From Alteromonas genovensis (GTDB lineage: Bacteria > Pseudomonadota > Gammaproteobacteria > Enterobacterales > Alteromonadaceae), in NCBI RefSeq assembly GCF_010500895.1, contig NZ_JAAAWO010000008.1:1-64000 (forward strand): a stretch of 64,000 nucleotides of DNA. The letters run 5' to 3'. The position numbers and the translations under genes are program-made. Under the pieces are notes generated by a model. That model was not told where the DNA came from. It saw only the letters and a list, made by a program, of their open reading frames with translations, and searched no databases. This document shows positions 1 to 8,461 of this stretch, piece by piece; position 1 is the first letter of the stretch; each line of letters begins with the position of its first letter.

Positions 1-1
1 C

Positions 2-121
2 AACCTTAAATTCAAAGTTGAGCTAATTGCTCCGATTGCGATGGACGAAGGTCTACGTTTCGCAATCCGTGAAGGTGGTCGTACAGTAGGTGCTGGTGTT
101 GTTGCGAAGATCCTAGACTAA
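2..121 (+). CDS. tuf: Elongation factor Tu, C-terminal end (partial)
   Basis: The first 39 codons of the window, closed by TAA at 119-121, encode the C-terminal end of the EF-Tu beta-barrel domain III. The run ending in [19 protein letters not shown] is the near-invariant bacterial EF-Tu tail. EF-Tu carries aminoacyl-tRNA to the ribosomal A site as a GTP complex. The gene begins outside the window, so which tuf copy it is cannot be judged. An intrinsic terminator follows 24 bp after the stop, so it is the last gene of its transcript. Confidence 0.95.
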   Translation, partial: NLKFKVELIAPIAMDEGLRFAIREGGRTVGAGVVAKILD

Positions 122-144
122 TCTAGAATCCGCAAACACTGCAC

Positions 145-173
145 AAAAAAGCGCACTTAGGTGCGCTTTTTTT
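145..173 (+). terminator. Rho-independent terminator of tuf
   Basis: A perfect 6-bp G+C-rich stem (gcgcac 151-156, gtgcgc 161-166) with a 4-nt loop is flanked by an A run and followed by seven T residues. It lies just after the EF-Tu stop codon. Confidence 0.93.
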
Positions 174-194
174 ATGCCTGTGCTCTAGAACTTC

Positions 195-292
195 GGGAAT
201 AAAGCCCCGTCAAAAACACGCCGTAAAGCCATCCATGGCGGCTTCACAGCAGCGTCCCTGCTGCTGAGAGTTTTTGACGGGGCTTCATTCCC
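195..292. repeat. Long palindromic repeat unit A
   Basis: Arms of 23 bp at 195-217 and 270-292 are inverted copies with one mismatch. They enclose smaller hairpins, including cagcag 247-252 with ctgctg 258-263 around the loop cgtcc. As RNA or extruded DNA this would form a branched structure. It shares the loop core (g-a/g-tcc-c/a-tg) with two further units just downstream. It looks like a dispersed intergenic palindromic element rather than a terminator, because there is no T tract. Confidence 0.75.
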
Positions 293-332
293 TCCTTAAT
301 CGATACAAGAAAAAGTTTGGGGATAAAGGTGG

Positions 333-409
333 AAGCTCGCGGTGAACCCATCCCTGCTTTTATGTGAGAGCTCCGACACCGCATCCCTGCGGTGTAGGGT
401 TTCAGAGGG
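333..409. repeat. Palindromic repeat unit B
   Basis: A second member of the family in unit A. A gcggtgaacccatcc-like leader is followed by a 7-bp hairpin, acaccgc 376-382 with gcggtgt 389-395, whose loop is atccct. No coding potential was recognised on either strand here. Confidence 0.65.
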
Positions 410-460
410 CATACACTCACGCACTTCGAGGCATAATAAAAGCTTAGGAGAAAGGAAGAA

Positions 461-526
461 ACACGCCGTGAACCCGTCCCTTCTTTTTTATTAGCGGCTT
501 CGCAGCTGCATCCATGCAGCTGAGAG
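461..526. repeat. Palindromic repeat unit C
   Basis: Third member. The leader at 461-480 resembles those of units A and B. An 8-bp hairpin follows, cagctgca 503-510 with tgcagctg 515-522, with loop tcca. The unit ends a few bases before the stop codon of the TraB-like gene on the minus strand. Confidence 0.65.
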
Positions 527-532
527 TCTGAA

Positions 533-1441
533 CTAAAGCTGTTTAACAGAGTAACCTTTTTGCTCAAGCAGCTTAAGAACATTGTCTTCGCCAACGAGAT
601 GGCCTGCGCCGACTAGTACAAACTCTTTATCGTCATCGCCAAACATAGCTTCTATTTGAGGGATCCAGTTCATATTGCGTTTGGTAAACACATCGTCGTA
701 GGATTCTGGCGCTTCTTGTTTGAAGGCTTGAATAACCAGTGTGTTTAGGGCTTCTGTATCACCTGCGCGCCACGCTTTTATCGTCTGTTCAAGTTCGCTT
801 TTAAGATCGGGTAACGTCGCCAGAGTTTCGGATATAAAGCGTTCCTCCTCACCGTCGCCTAAATTAGCAAGCATGTTAATTTGAAAGTCTAGCGACTCTA
901 AATATTCTCTATCCTTGTTGTCTCGTTTTGCTAATTGAGTGAAGTAGGCGTCTACACCTTCGCCAGCCATTTGCGCTCGTTGCGCTTCCATTGTGACTAA
1001 CATCGTCGTGACAAAACCCGGTTTAAAACTGGCTAACTGATTTGCACTAGCGCCGAAGGCAGATAAATATTGGTCTAAGGCCTTAAAGGTTTCGTCTGTT
1101 AGAGTATCTTTAAGCGTTTCCCCATTCTGGTAGGATAGCTCCATCATCATCTGTTGCTGCGCGGCAACATCGGTTGAATCAGGTAGCTCGGCCTCAAACA
1201 CCACGGTGTCGCTTTGCTGATAGATGTCAGTGAATTGTGTGGGTAACGGAAACTCTGATACCGGGAGAATGTGAATAGTGCCACCGATATAGAGGGTATC
1301 ACCGTTTTTTGTTACTTCCCAAATAGAGGTTCCATGGTTGCCATTAGTGGCATTTTCAGCGCTTTCAGCACTAAGCGCGGTGGTCGATAGCAACGCAAGC
1401 CCAATCCCTGCAGCCAATTTGCGAAAAGTACGTGATTTCAT
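533..1441 (-). CDS. TraB/GumN (TIKI-like) family secreted protein
   Basis: A 302-residue protein with an N-terminal signal peptide (basic MKSRTFRK, hydrophobic stretch to about residue 20, cleavage near ALSA). The mature part has the two family signatures: GGTIHIL at about residues 53-59 and GAGHLVG at about 278-284. These carry the paired Gly/His motifs of the TraB/GumN/TIKI fold. Characterised eukaryotic TIKI members are metalloproteases, while most bacterial members have no known substrate. A periplasmic or surface location is inferred. The gene is solitary on the minus strand. Its upstream region contains four 10-bp tandem repeats directly before the start codon. Confidence 0.85.
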   Translation of the reverse strand: MKSRTFRKLAAGIGLALLSTTALSAESAENATNGNHGTSIWEVTKNGDTLYIGGTIHILPVSEFPLPTQFTDIYQQSDTVVFEAELPDSTDVAAQQQMMMELSYQNGETLKDTLTDETFKALDQYLSAFGASANQLASFKPGFVTTMLVTMEAQRAQMAGEGVDAYFTQLAKRDNKDREYLESLDFQINMLANLGDGEEERFISETLATLPDLKSELEQTIKAWRAGDTEALNTLVIQAFKQEAPESYDDVFTKRNMNWIPQIEAMFGDDDKEFVLVGAGHLVGEDNVLKLLEQKGYSVKQL

Positions 1442-1450
1442 GTCAATTTC

Positions 1451-1491
1451 CTTATTAGTCGTTATTAGTCGTTATTAGTCGTTATTAGTCG
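1451..1491. repeat. 10-bp tandem repeat, four units
   Basis: Four consecutive units of (g/c)ttattagtc lie 10-50 bp upstream of the TraB-like gene start, within its likely 5' leader. Copy number could change by slippage and alter promoter or leader spacing. Confidence 0.9.
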
Positions 1492-1659
1492 CAATGTATG
1501 TCTGTAGATAAGAAATAAATGGCAACGTTGTTTGTTATTGGTTTTTCGGAGATAGTTATAACCTAAGCGCTTACTAAATAATACTGCACTTGCTCTTTTT
1601 ACCAGAGCACGTTTACGAGAATATGAGTATTAGAAAGTGTTTATAAGCTTATATCTACT

Positions 1660-1715
1660 CACTGGTGTGTAACCACTGATGTGTATTTACTGCGGTTTAA
1701 TCACTGCTGTTTAAA
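1660..1715. repeat. 14-bp imperfect tandem repeat, four units
   Basis: Four diverged 14-bp units start with cactg or tactg at 1660, 1674, 1688 and 1702. They lie in the 487-bp gap between the divergent TraB-like and hydrolase genes. Apart from this array and the 10-bp array nearby, no gene or RNA was recognised in the gap. Confidence 0.65.
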
Positions 1716-1928
1716 CTGACTGGCTCAGACTGTATTCTTCTATAACGTATTCTGTAACAAGCACTCTCTGGTCGATTACCCTTCGTAAAGAGCATTTAGC
1801 AAAAAGCAGTTTTAGCGTGCTTATGTACAGAATTTAACTGCTGTGCAGGGCTTTACCTTTGAGTCAAAGCAGCATCTATCGCGCTAGGTATTTCAATATA
1901 CGTATTTCAAAAAAGGGAAATAAAGGCC

Positions 1929-2924
1929 ATGCCTGATAATACCAATAATTCATCCCTAGGCCTTAGTCGGACCATCGACACTCCTGCAAACTTAAGTGAT
2001 GAAATGAAGCAGGCAATGTCGCAGTTTCCTACACCTTCTTTAAATGCCGTTAAAGCTAATTCACCGTCTACCAAAGCGCAATGGGTTGAGCAGATACACT
2101 TGGTCAACACCCAGCAAAAGAAGAAAGTAAAAGCGATGCGCAAGCAGTTTAACGTTGCCGTTGAGCTAATAAGCGTTGCGGGAGTGCACATTCGTAAGGT
2201 GACGCCTACTGATATTAGCTCGGGTTTTGAAGGTAAGGTGTATATCGACTTCCACGGTGGTGCTTATGTCTTTTTTGCAGGCCTTCCAAGCATTGAGGAG
2301 GGCATTTTAATCGCCAGCAGGTTGGGTATTGTGGTGTATTGCGTTGATTACCGCATGCCACCCTCTTCGCCGTCTCATCAAGCGTTAGATGATGCGTTTA
2401 CCGCTTATTGCCATTTGAAGGATAGCTATGGTGCTAACAATATTTTTGTTGGAGGCACATCAGCAGGGGGTGGGCTGGCACTGTCACTATTGCAAAAGCT
2501 TAAGAAGCAAAGTATTAAGCTACCAATAGCGGCTTATACAGGTACGCCTTGGGCAGACTTATCTAATAACAGTGATTCGTTAGTTATCAATGAGGGCATC
2601 GATAGAATACTTGTGAGTTACCAAGGGCTGCTTAAGGCTGCGGCTATGCTGTACGCAGGTAAACATTCGCTCACAGAACCCCGCGTTTCTCCTGTGTATG
2701 GTGATTTTACTGGGTTGCCACCCACAATATTGGTGACAGGAACACGGGATTTATTTTTAAGTGACACGGTGCGAGTGAATCGCAAATTAAGGGAGTGCGG
2801 TATTCATACTCAGCTGGAGGTGTTTGAAGGGCTCTCTCATGCTGACTATTTAGTGGCGCACAATACGCCGGAATCGGTGACAGTATACAAAGAGATAAAG
2901 CAGTTTTTCTTAAACGCTATTTAG
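1929..2924 (+). CDS. HSL-family alpha/beta hydrolase (esterase/lipase)
   Basis: A 331-residue protein of the hormone-sensitive-lipase type. It shows the oxyanion-hole HGGAY motif (109-113), the nucleophile elbow GTSAGG with Ser at about 178, a downstream acid in GTRDLF (Asp about 274) and the catalytic His in GLSHADY (about 304). It is expected to hydrolyse carboxyl esters in the cytoplasm, since no signal peptide is present. The substrate cannot be read from sequence. The ATG at 1929 is preceded by an A-rich, gggaaat-containing leader. The gene is monocistronic, with a strong hairpin terminator right behind it. Confidence 0.87.
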   Translation: MPDNTNNSSLGLSRTIDTPANLSDEMKQAMSQFPTPSLNAVKANSPSTKAQWVEQIHLVNTQQKKKVKAMRKQFNVAVELISVAGVHIRKVTPTDISSGFEGKVYIDFHGGAYVFFAGLPSIEEGILIASRLGIVVYCVDYRMPPSSPSHQALDDAFTAYCHLKDSYGANNIFVGGTSAGGGLALSLLQKLKKQSIKLPIAAYTGTPWADLSNNSDSLVINEGIDRILVSYQGLLKAAAMLYAGKHSLTEPRVSPVYGDFTGLPPTILVTGTRDLFLSDTVRVNRKLRECGIHTQLEVFEGLSHADYLVAHNTPESVTVYKEIKQFFLNAI

Positions 2925-2943
2925 GGCGAGTCACTATTAAATG

Positions 2944-2978
2944 AAAGGGCGCCTTAGTCATGCTGAGGCGCCCTTTTA
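2944..2978. terminator. Intrinsic terminator after the hydrolase gene
   Basis: A long G+C-rich hairpin (about 12 bp, left arm 2944-2955, right arm 2965-2976) ends in TTTT. The A run on the other side could let it act in both directions, also serving the convergent PepSY-type gene. Confidence 0.88.
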
Positions 2979-2998
2979 ATCGATATCGTTGCTTGGTC

Positions 2999-3036
2999 TC
3001 ACTATCTATTCGAAAACTCACTATCTATTCTAGATA
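2999..3036. repeat. 19-bp direct repeat, two units
   Basis: A tcactatctattc core occurs at 2999 and again at 3018, giving two adjacent 19-bp units that agree best in their first 13 bases. They lie between the terminator and the stop of the PepSY-type gene. Confidence 0.6.
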
Positions 3037-3051
3037 AGTAAGGCCTAATCT

Positions 3052-3570
3052 TTAAGAGCCAAAAATAACTGTTAATACTGCTACCGCAACGCCTATTCCT
3101 GCAATTTTAAGCCCGTTTTTGTACATGGGTAACTTTGGCATAAACATTAAAAACGCCGACACCACAAAAAATAGCAAGCTTACGCCAAACGCGATGTTTA
3201 AGTAGAACAAAGGACTGTTGTTCGTCGCCTTGTGCAGCTTTACCATTTTAGCTAACACAATAGGGTAGTCTTTTCGTGTTAGTGTGGCTGTGCCCGATGC
3301 CTTATCGTATTCACCTATATTAAGCGTGATAGTCTCGTTGTCTTCAGCGATAACTTTTAAGCTTCTTACTTTAATAGCAGAACTCACATCTTCTGCCGAT
3401 AAGTTTGCACTGAGCTGCCGAGTTTGCACCTGCTCATACTTTAAAAAGTCAGTGGGCCTGAAAATGAGCAAGACGCCGCTCAATGCATAAATTGCCATGA
3501 TCCCAGATAAAAAGAAGCCCAACCATCGGTGGTACTTACGAAACGCCATGTGAAGTTTTGGAGATGCCAT
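3052..3570 (-). CDS. Small PepSY-associated membrane protein
   Basis: A 172-residue protein with an N-terminal basic segment and KYHRWLGFFLSG, typical of PepSY-associated transmembrane proteins. The first membrane helix is at about residues 14-36. A periplasmic segment of about 80 residues follows, then two C-terminal helices (about 118-142 and 152-170). Members of this family often accompany siderophore receptors or ferric reductases. Here no such partner is adjacent, but a weak Fur-box-like sequence lies upstream. The role is inferred to be iron-related membrane function; no enzymatic motif is visible. Confidence 0.7.
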   Translation of the reverse strand: MASPKLHMAFRKYHRWLGFFLSGIMAIYALSGVLLIFRPTDFLKYEQVQTRQLSANLSAEDVSSAIKVRSLKVIAEDNETITLNIGEYDKASGTATLTRKDYPIVLAKMVKLHKATNNSPLFYLNIAFGVSLLFFVVSAFLMFMPKLPMYKNGLKIAGIGVAVAVLTVIFGS

Positions 3571-3614
3571 TTGATTTACTTTATGTGTGAAATTTGATTA
3601 ATGAGACGCTTTAT

Positions 3615-3633
3615 AAACGAGAATGATTCTTTT
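3615..3633 (-). promoter_or_regulatory. Possible Fur box
   Basis: The sequence around gagaatgattctt, 45-63 bp upstream of the PepSY-type gene, keeps the aatgat/attct core of the Fur consensus in an A+T-rich context. The match is partial, so this is a suggestion based on the gene type as much as on the site. Confidence 0.3.
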
Positions 3634-3819
3634 TTAAAGTACTAGACTGTCAATTACACGTATAAAAAGACGAATTGTGGAGCCTGTAGCAAATTCTGTG
3701 CAGTTGCAGTTAAGAGGCGAAGCCTTATCTTGAATTATTCCGATTGTTAGTGCATTGGTATGACTTGTTTGAATCGGCTTTTAGAAAGTTAGACTTTGGT
3801 CTAATATCGCCTCGCATTG

Positions 3820-3862
3820 TGTGTAAAAAATGCTTTAATTACGGGTTATTAGGTTTTACACA
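3820..3862 (+). promoter_or_regulatory. Inverted repeat upstream of cstA (operator candidate)
   Basis: Two perfect 9-bp arms, tgtgtaaaa at 3820-3828 and ttttacaca at 3854-3862, have centres 34 bp apart and end 58 bp before the cstA start. The spacing would place two protein-binding half sites on nearly the same DNA face. No known regulator is assigned. Confidence 0.4.
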
Positions 3863-3920
3863 TAAATAACAATACAGAGCGTACATACGTGCCTAGCCAA
3901 AACGACAGTGGGAAAACTTT

Positions 3921-5600
3921 ATGCAGTCTATAGCTATTGTAATACTTGGGATCATCGGAATGCTTTTCGGGTGGTTTGTGTATTCAAAATTTATCGCTAA
4001 CCGCATTTTCAAGTTAGACGATAATTTTGTCACGCCCGCTCATACCGAGCAGGACGGAAAAGATTTCGTGCCTACCAATAAAGTCGTGCTCTGGGGGCAT
4101 CACTTTACGTCAGTTGCTGGTGCGGCTCCCATTGTAGGGCCTGCAATTGCGGTGTACTGGGGATGGGTACCCGCTGTGCTTTGGGTGGTATTTGGTACAA
4201 TTCTGTTCGCTGGTGTTCACGATATGGGCGCACTGTGGGCCAGTGCTCGGCATAAAGGAAAGTCAATGGGAGCATTGTCTGAAAGCGTTATCGGTAAGCG
4301 CTCTCGCTCGTTGTTCATGATTGTAATTTTCCTCGTTCTTCTCATGGTGAATGCAGTATTTGGTGTGGTGATTGCGAATTCCTTTGTGTCCCAGCCTACG
4401 GCTGTCTTCCCTGCGTGGATGGCAATAGCGGTTGCCTTGATTATTGGTCAGCTTTTAAAACGCAATTTTGCGCTAATACCACTGTGTCTTGTGGGCATTG
4501 TCGTGCTTTATGCCTCTGTGTATGCGGGAAGCTATATTCCAATCAGCTTACCGGAGACCATGTTTGGTCTAGCGGATAAAGCCAACTGGATTGTCATCCT
4601 ATTTATATACGCAGCTATTGCCTCACTGTTACCGGTATGGATGCTGCTTCAGCCACGGGACTTTATCAATGGTATGCAGTTATTAGTGGGACTGTTTTTA
4701 CTCTATGGCGCTGTATTTTTCGCCATGCCTGATATCACCGCGCCGGCATTTAACATGCAAACCGCCGTTGATACACCCAGTCTTATTCCTCTTCTTTTTG
4801 TCACTATTGCCTGTGGTGCGGTGTCCGGTTTCCACGGCATTGTTGCGTCGGGTACGAGTTCAAAGCAGCTTGATAAAGAAACCGATGCGCGTTTTGTCGG
4901 TTACTTAGGTGCGGTAGGTGAAGGTTCACTGGCTCTTATTACTATTGTTGCAGTAAGCGGCGTTGCATTTGCTGCGTCTCCTGAAGAATGGCACGAAGTG
5001 TACAGTCATTTAGGTGCGGGTAGTGTAGGTGCGTTTATCACCGGGGGAGCTAATTTAATTCAGCAAGGATGGGGCTTACCGGTCGATTTCTCATCCACTA
5101 TTTTAGCCGTTATGGTTGTGCTTTTTGCAGGGACTACGATGGATTCAGGTGTGCGACTTCAGCGTTATATTATTCAAGAATGGGGTGACATTTACTCAGT
5201 TGACGCACTGAAAAACGGTGTTGTAGCCACACTGCTTGCGGTGGGGTGTTGTTTATTGCTCGCCTTTGGTGCGGGCGGTGCCTCTGGGAGCGGTGGAATG
5301 ATCATTTGGCCGCTATTCGGCTCAACAAATCAAATACTGGCCAGTCTTACACTGTTAGTAATATCAGTCATGCTTATCAAGCTTGGCAGACCAGCGAAGT
5401 ACACACTAATTCCTATGGTGTTTGTGTTGATAATGGCCTTTTTTGCCGGGCTTATTAAATTAAAAGAGTATTACCTGGCAGAGAACTATCTATTGGTATT
5501 TCTCGACGCGGTAGTGCTGATTGTTTCTGTACTGGTCATGTTAGAAGCGTTTTCAGTGGTGTCAAAGCTTAAGAAAGACAGTAAGCGTGACACACAGTAA
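3921..5600 (+). CDS. cstA: CstA-family carbon starvation transporter
   Basis: A 559-residue membrane protein with about 15 hydrophobic segments. The N-terminal family signature is clear: DNFVPTNK-type segment, then WGHHFTSVAGAAPIVGPA at about residues 58-75, and GVHDMGALWAS near 99. CstA and BtsT of E. coli import peptides or pyruvate during carbon limitation. This protein is about 140 residues shorter than those, matching the compact subgroup, so substrate is left open between pyruvate and peptides. It is a single-gene unit, with an inverted repeat upstream and an intrinsic terminator downstream. Confidence 0.9.
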   Translation: MQSIAIVILGIIGMLFGWFVYSKFIANRIFKLDDNFVTPAHTEQDGKDFVPTNKVVLWGHHFTSVAGAAPIVGPAIAVYWGWVPAVLWVVFGTILFAGVHDMGALWASARHKGKSMGALSESVIGKRSRSLFMIVIFLVLLMVNAVFGVVIANSFVSQPTAVFPAWMAIAVALIIGQLLKRNFALIPLCLVGIVVLYASVYAGSYIPISLPETMFGLADKANWIVILFIYAAIASLLPVWMLLQPRDFINGMQLLVGLFLLYGAVFFAMPDITAPAFNMQTAVDTPSLIPLLFVTIACGAVSGFHGIVASGTSSKQLDKETDARFVGYLGAVGEGSLALITIVAVSGVAFAASPEEWHEVYSHLGAGSVGAFITGGANLIQQGWGLPVDFSSTILAVMVVLFAGTTMDSGVRLQRYIIQEWGDIYSVDALKNGVVATLLAVGCCLLLAFGAGGASGSGGMIIWPLFGSTNQILASLTLLVISVMLIKLGRPAKYTLIPMVFVLIMAFFAGLIKLKEYYLAENYLLVFLDAVVLIVSVLVMLEAFSVVSKLKKDSKRDTQ

Positions 5601-5674
5601 CTCCCGTTACTTGTTCATGGTTGACCTCACGCTTTTGCTTCTAGCGAAGTACATCGGGTAGAGCACGTCAACAT

Positions 5675-5708
5675 TTGGCCTACACATTTGTGTAGGCCTT
5701 TTTTATTT
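5675..5708 (+). terminator. Intrinsic terminator of cstA
   Basis: A 10-bp perfect stem (ggcctacaca 5677-5686 with tgtgtaggcc 5689-5698) is followed by a T-rich tract, about 75 bp after the cstA stop codon. Confidence 0.92.
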
Positions 5709-5725
5709 TACGCCCAAGCTCGATG

Positions 5726-5770
5726 GGACCCAGCCCAATAGGATCCAGCTCAATAGGAACTAGCCCAACA
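5726..5770. repeat. 15-bp tandem repeat, three units
   Basis: Three adjacent 15-bp units starting with gga and containing cag(c)ccaata (5726, 5741, 5756) differ at a few positions. They lie in the 325-bp gap between cstA and the permease gene. Confidence 0.8.
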
Positions 5771-5853
5771 CGCTCTCGGTTAACAGGGCTTCAATTTACA
5801 CGTCCTAGTTACTCGCATTGGCCGTGCTCATTTTCTGAATAGGGCATTTTCTG

Positions 5854-5870
5854 GTATACTTGCTGTATAC
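5854..5870 (+). promoter_or_regulatory. Palindrome in the promoter region of the metal permease
   Basis: Perfect arms gtatac-N5-gtatac lie 56 bp before the start codon of the permease. A metal-sensing repressor of the ArsR or MerR type would fit the gene, but the site does not match a consensus I can name with certainty. Confidence 0.35.
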
Positions 5871-5925
5871 ACATTAACGCACCGCTTTGTGTTTTTACGC
5901 TTTATTTCGCCTTATTTGAGGAAGC

Positions 5926-7155
5926 ATGTCAGACATCATTCTGCTCGGCCAAAATTTTTTAGCGCTATTCATGGAATCTGCGCCATGGTTACTTCTGGGC
6001 CTCTTTGTGGCCGGAGTGATGCATGAATTGGTGCCAGTGTCTTTTCTCGAGCGTCACATGGGAAGCAACTCGATAAGGTCAATCAGTAAGGCTGCAGTAA
6101 TTGGTGCCCCTTTACCTTTATGCTCTTGCGGCGTTATTCCCGCGGCGTTGGGCCTTAGGCGCAGCGGCGCTTCAAAATCCTCAACTATTTCATTTCTTGT
6201 TTCCACGCCTGAAACTGGGGTGGATAGTGTATCGGTATCGTACGCGTTACTTGGCCCATTATTCGCCATCATCAGGCCAATAGCTGCAGTGGCGAGCGCC
6301 ATATACGCTGGTATTATGGTTAAAGTGTTTGGCGACTCAGACAGCAAAGTGAATAAAACAGCAGAACCCGTGAGTTCGTGTTGTGAAAGCGAAACAACAA
6401 AGCCTGTTGAGAGTAGCTCATGCTGCAGTACTAAAGCTGATGTCGCCCAGCCCTCGTCATGCTGTAGTAGTTCACAGCATGAAAGCGGTAACCATAGCAT
6501 GAACGCCAACAGTACCGGTGCCGAGCTCACTGACCACTCTTTAAACGCTTTCTCAAGTTTATCTAATGCCGCAGCGTCTGCTGCTCGCGTGGCTCGTTAT
6601 GCTAGCGGAAAGCTGCTTGAAGATATAGTGGTGTGGTTATTGATAGGTTTAGCACTGGCTGCTGCAATTAAAACTTGGGTGCCCACCGACTTTTTAACCC
6701 AATGGGGTGACGGCCTAGTTGCTATGTTGGTAATGGCATTTATTGGTATTCCGATGTATATCTGCGCAACGGCTTCAACGCCCTTAGCCGTTGGCTTTTT
6801 GGCTGCAGGGTTATCGCCTGGTGCAATCTTAGTGTTTCTTATGGCAGGGCCTGCAACGAATATATCTACTATGGGTATGATTAAGCAGGAAATGGGGCTG
6901 AAGACGCTTGCGCTGTATTTGTTTAGCGTGGTGTCGGCAAGTATTGCATTTGGCTATTTGCTTAACTACCTTGTGTCGGCGATGTCGCTACAAGGGTTAA
7001 TTCAAACCCAATCTGCGCTCCATGAGCACGGCGGTGGAGTTCAGGTCGCTTATGCGTTGAGCGCTATTATACTCGGTGCTTTGATGCTGTGCATTGGCAT
7101 CAATAAGCTTATGCAGTATCGTCACACGCAAACGCCATCATCATGCTGTCATTAA
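5926..7155 (+). CDS. SO_0444-type Cu/Zn efflux permease (YraQ/DUF318 family)
   Basis: A 409-residue permease with two blocks of four or so membrane helices. The first block contains the family motif PLPLCSCGVIP (about 63-72) with a CxC pair. The second contains GIPMYICATASTPLA. The cytoplasmic loop between them is Cys-rich: CC pairs at about 152, 166 and 179, each after Ser-Ser, with His residues nearby, and a final SSCCH at the C terminus. Such CC motifs bind soft metals, so export of copper, zinc or a related metal or arsenic species is inferred. The start ATG follows gaggaagc. A 17-bp palindrome lies upstream. Confidence 0.85.
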   Translation: MSDIILLGQNFLALFMESAPWLLLGLFVAGVMHELVPVSFLERHMGSNSIRSISKAAVIGAPLPLCSCGVIPAALGLRRSGASKSSTISFLVSTPETGVDSVSVSYALLGPLFAIIRPIAAVASAIYAGIMVKVFGDSDSKVNKTAEPVSSCCESETTKPVESSSCCSTKADVAQPSSCCSSSQHESGNHSMNANSTGAELTDHSLNAFSSLSNAAASAARVARYASGKLLEDIVVWLLIGLALAAAIKTWVPTDFLTQWGDGLVAMLVMAFIGIPMYICATASTPLAVGFLAAGLSPGAILVFLMAGPATNISTMGMIKQEMGLKTLALYLFSVVSASIAFGYLLNYLVSAMSLQGLIQTQSALHEHGGGVQVAYALSAIILGALMLCIGINKLMQYRHTQTPSSCCH

Positions 7156-7267
7156 ATACAAATAATCTATCAGTGCGCTTGTAACGCCTGCGATGTCCCT
7201 CATAATGTAATTCTGCGATAAAAGAATAATAACTCGCAGCTTTATCTAATCCTTATGGAAACCCTAC

Positions 7268-8350
7268 ATGCTTTTACTTATTGTGTACGTGTTCATTGCA
7301 CTTGGCTTTTCGTTTCTGTGTTCAATTGCAGAAGCGGTGATCTTGAGTGTGTCTTCTGCTTATATCTCCGTACTGGAAAAAGAAAACGCGCCAAGCGGAA
7401 GGCTGCTGCGTAAACAGACCGACAATATCAACACGCCGTTGTCTGCAATTCTTACGCTAAATACGATTGCCCATACCATGGGAGCTGCCGGTGCCGGAGC
7501 GCAAGCTGCATCTGTATTTGGCGAGGCTTATATAGGTATAATTTCTGCCGTATTAACCTTACTCATCCTCGTGTTTTCTGAAATCATTCCAAAGACAGTA
7601 GGAGCAACCTACTGGCGAGCACTCGCCCCCGCTACGGCATACTTTTTAAAATACCTCGCCCTTATTTTAATGCCCTTTGTGAAAATGTCTGAGTTGCTCA
7701 CCCGCGGATTTAAAGAAGACAGCCCGTTACGAGGGTTAAGTCGCAGCGAGCTTCACGCTATGGCCGAGCTATCAGGACAGGAAGGGCAACTGGCAAACCA
7801 CGAAGCCTCGTTTTTACAAAGTCTGCTCAGCCTTCACGAACTTAAGGTGAAAGATGCAATAACCCATAGGACAGCGTTATTCTCTGTTTCCGAATCGATG
7901 ACGGTAGAGGCTTTTTTCCACAAGCATTCTAATATCGAGTTCTCGCGTATTCCTGTGTATGAAGATAACGATTCTGAAAATATTACCGGCTACGTGATGC
8001 GTTCAGATTTGTTAGTTGCTCAAGCTCGAGGCAATACCGATAAACCGCTGTCTGAATACGCTAAGAATTTAATTACCATTTTGAATATTATGCCCTTATC
8101 GGTGACATTTGAGCACTTCATCGACAAACACGTGCATATGTTGCTGGTAGTTGACGAATATGGCGGTTTAGAAGGGGTTATTACCCTTGAAGATTTGCTA
8201 GAGCGTTTACTCGGTGTGGATATTGTCGATGAAAAAGACACAACGGTAAGTATGCGACGCTTGGCCAAAATGATGACGCGACGAAAAGAAAAAATGATGA
8301 TTAAAAATGTGCCAGATGCGTCCCTTGAAAAGCAGAATAGTAAGCGCTAA
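7268..8350 (+). CDS. CNNM (DUF21) and CBS-pair membrane protein
   Basis: A 360-residue protein with an N-terminal CNNM/DUF21 transmembrane domain (about 1-160, including FSEIIPKTVGA). Two CBS domains follow (about 195-315, with FSRIPVYEDN, HMLLVVDEYGGLEGVITLED spread over the second). It ends in a basic tail. The CorC_HlyC domain usual at the C terminus of longer relatives is absent. CNNM proteins transport or regulate Mg2+, with CBS domains binding adenine nucleotides. A role in divalent-cation balance is inferred. It follows the metal permease by 112 bp on the same strand, so co-transcription is possible. Confidence 0.85.
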   Translation: MLLLIVYVFIALGFSFLCSIAEAVILSVSSAYISVLEKENAPSGRLLRKQTDNINTPLSAILTLNTIAHTMGAAGAGAQAASVFGEAYIGIISAVLTLLILVFSEIIPKTVGATYWRALAPATAYFLKYLALILMPFVKMSELLTRGFKEDSPLRGLSRSELHAMAELSGQEGQLANHEASFLQSLLSLHELKVKDAITHRTALFSVSESMTVEAFFHKHSNIEFSRIPVYEDNDSENITGYVMRSDLLVAQARGNTDKPLSEYAKNLITILNIMPLSVTFEHFIDKHVHMLLVVDEYGGLEGVITLEDLLERLLGVDIVDEKDTTVSMRRLAKMMTRRKEKMMIKNVPDASLEKQNSKR

Positions 8351-8461
8351 GGTTAAGATTGCTGTAACACCAAAATACGAACTAGGCTGCAATTAATAGC
8401 TGTAATGGATGGCTTTAGTAATAGCATTTATAAATAGCCCTCTTTAATTAAGGATGATTAG

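Noticed and set aside
244-594. 116-residue minus-strand frame
   Set aside because: It runs across the palindromic repeat units and into the 3' end of the TraB-like gene; no family likeness or ribosome site.
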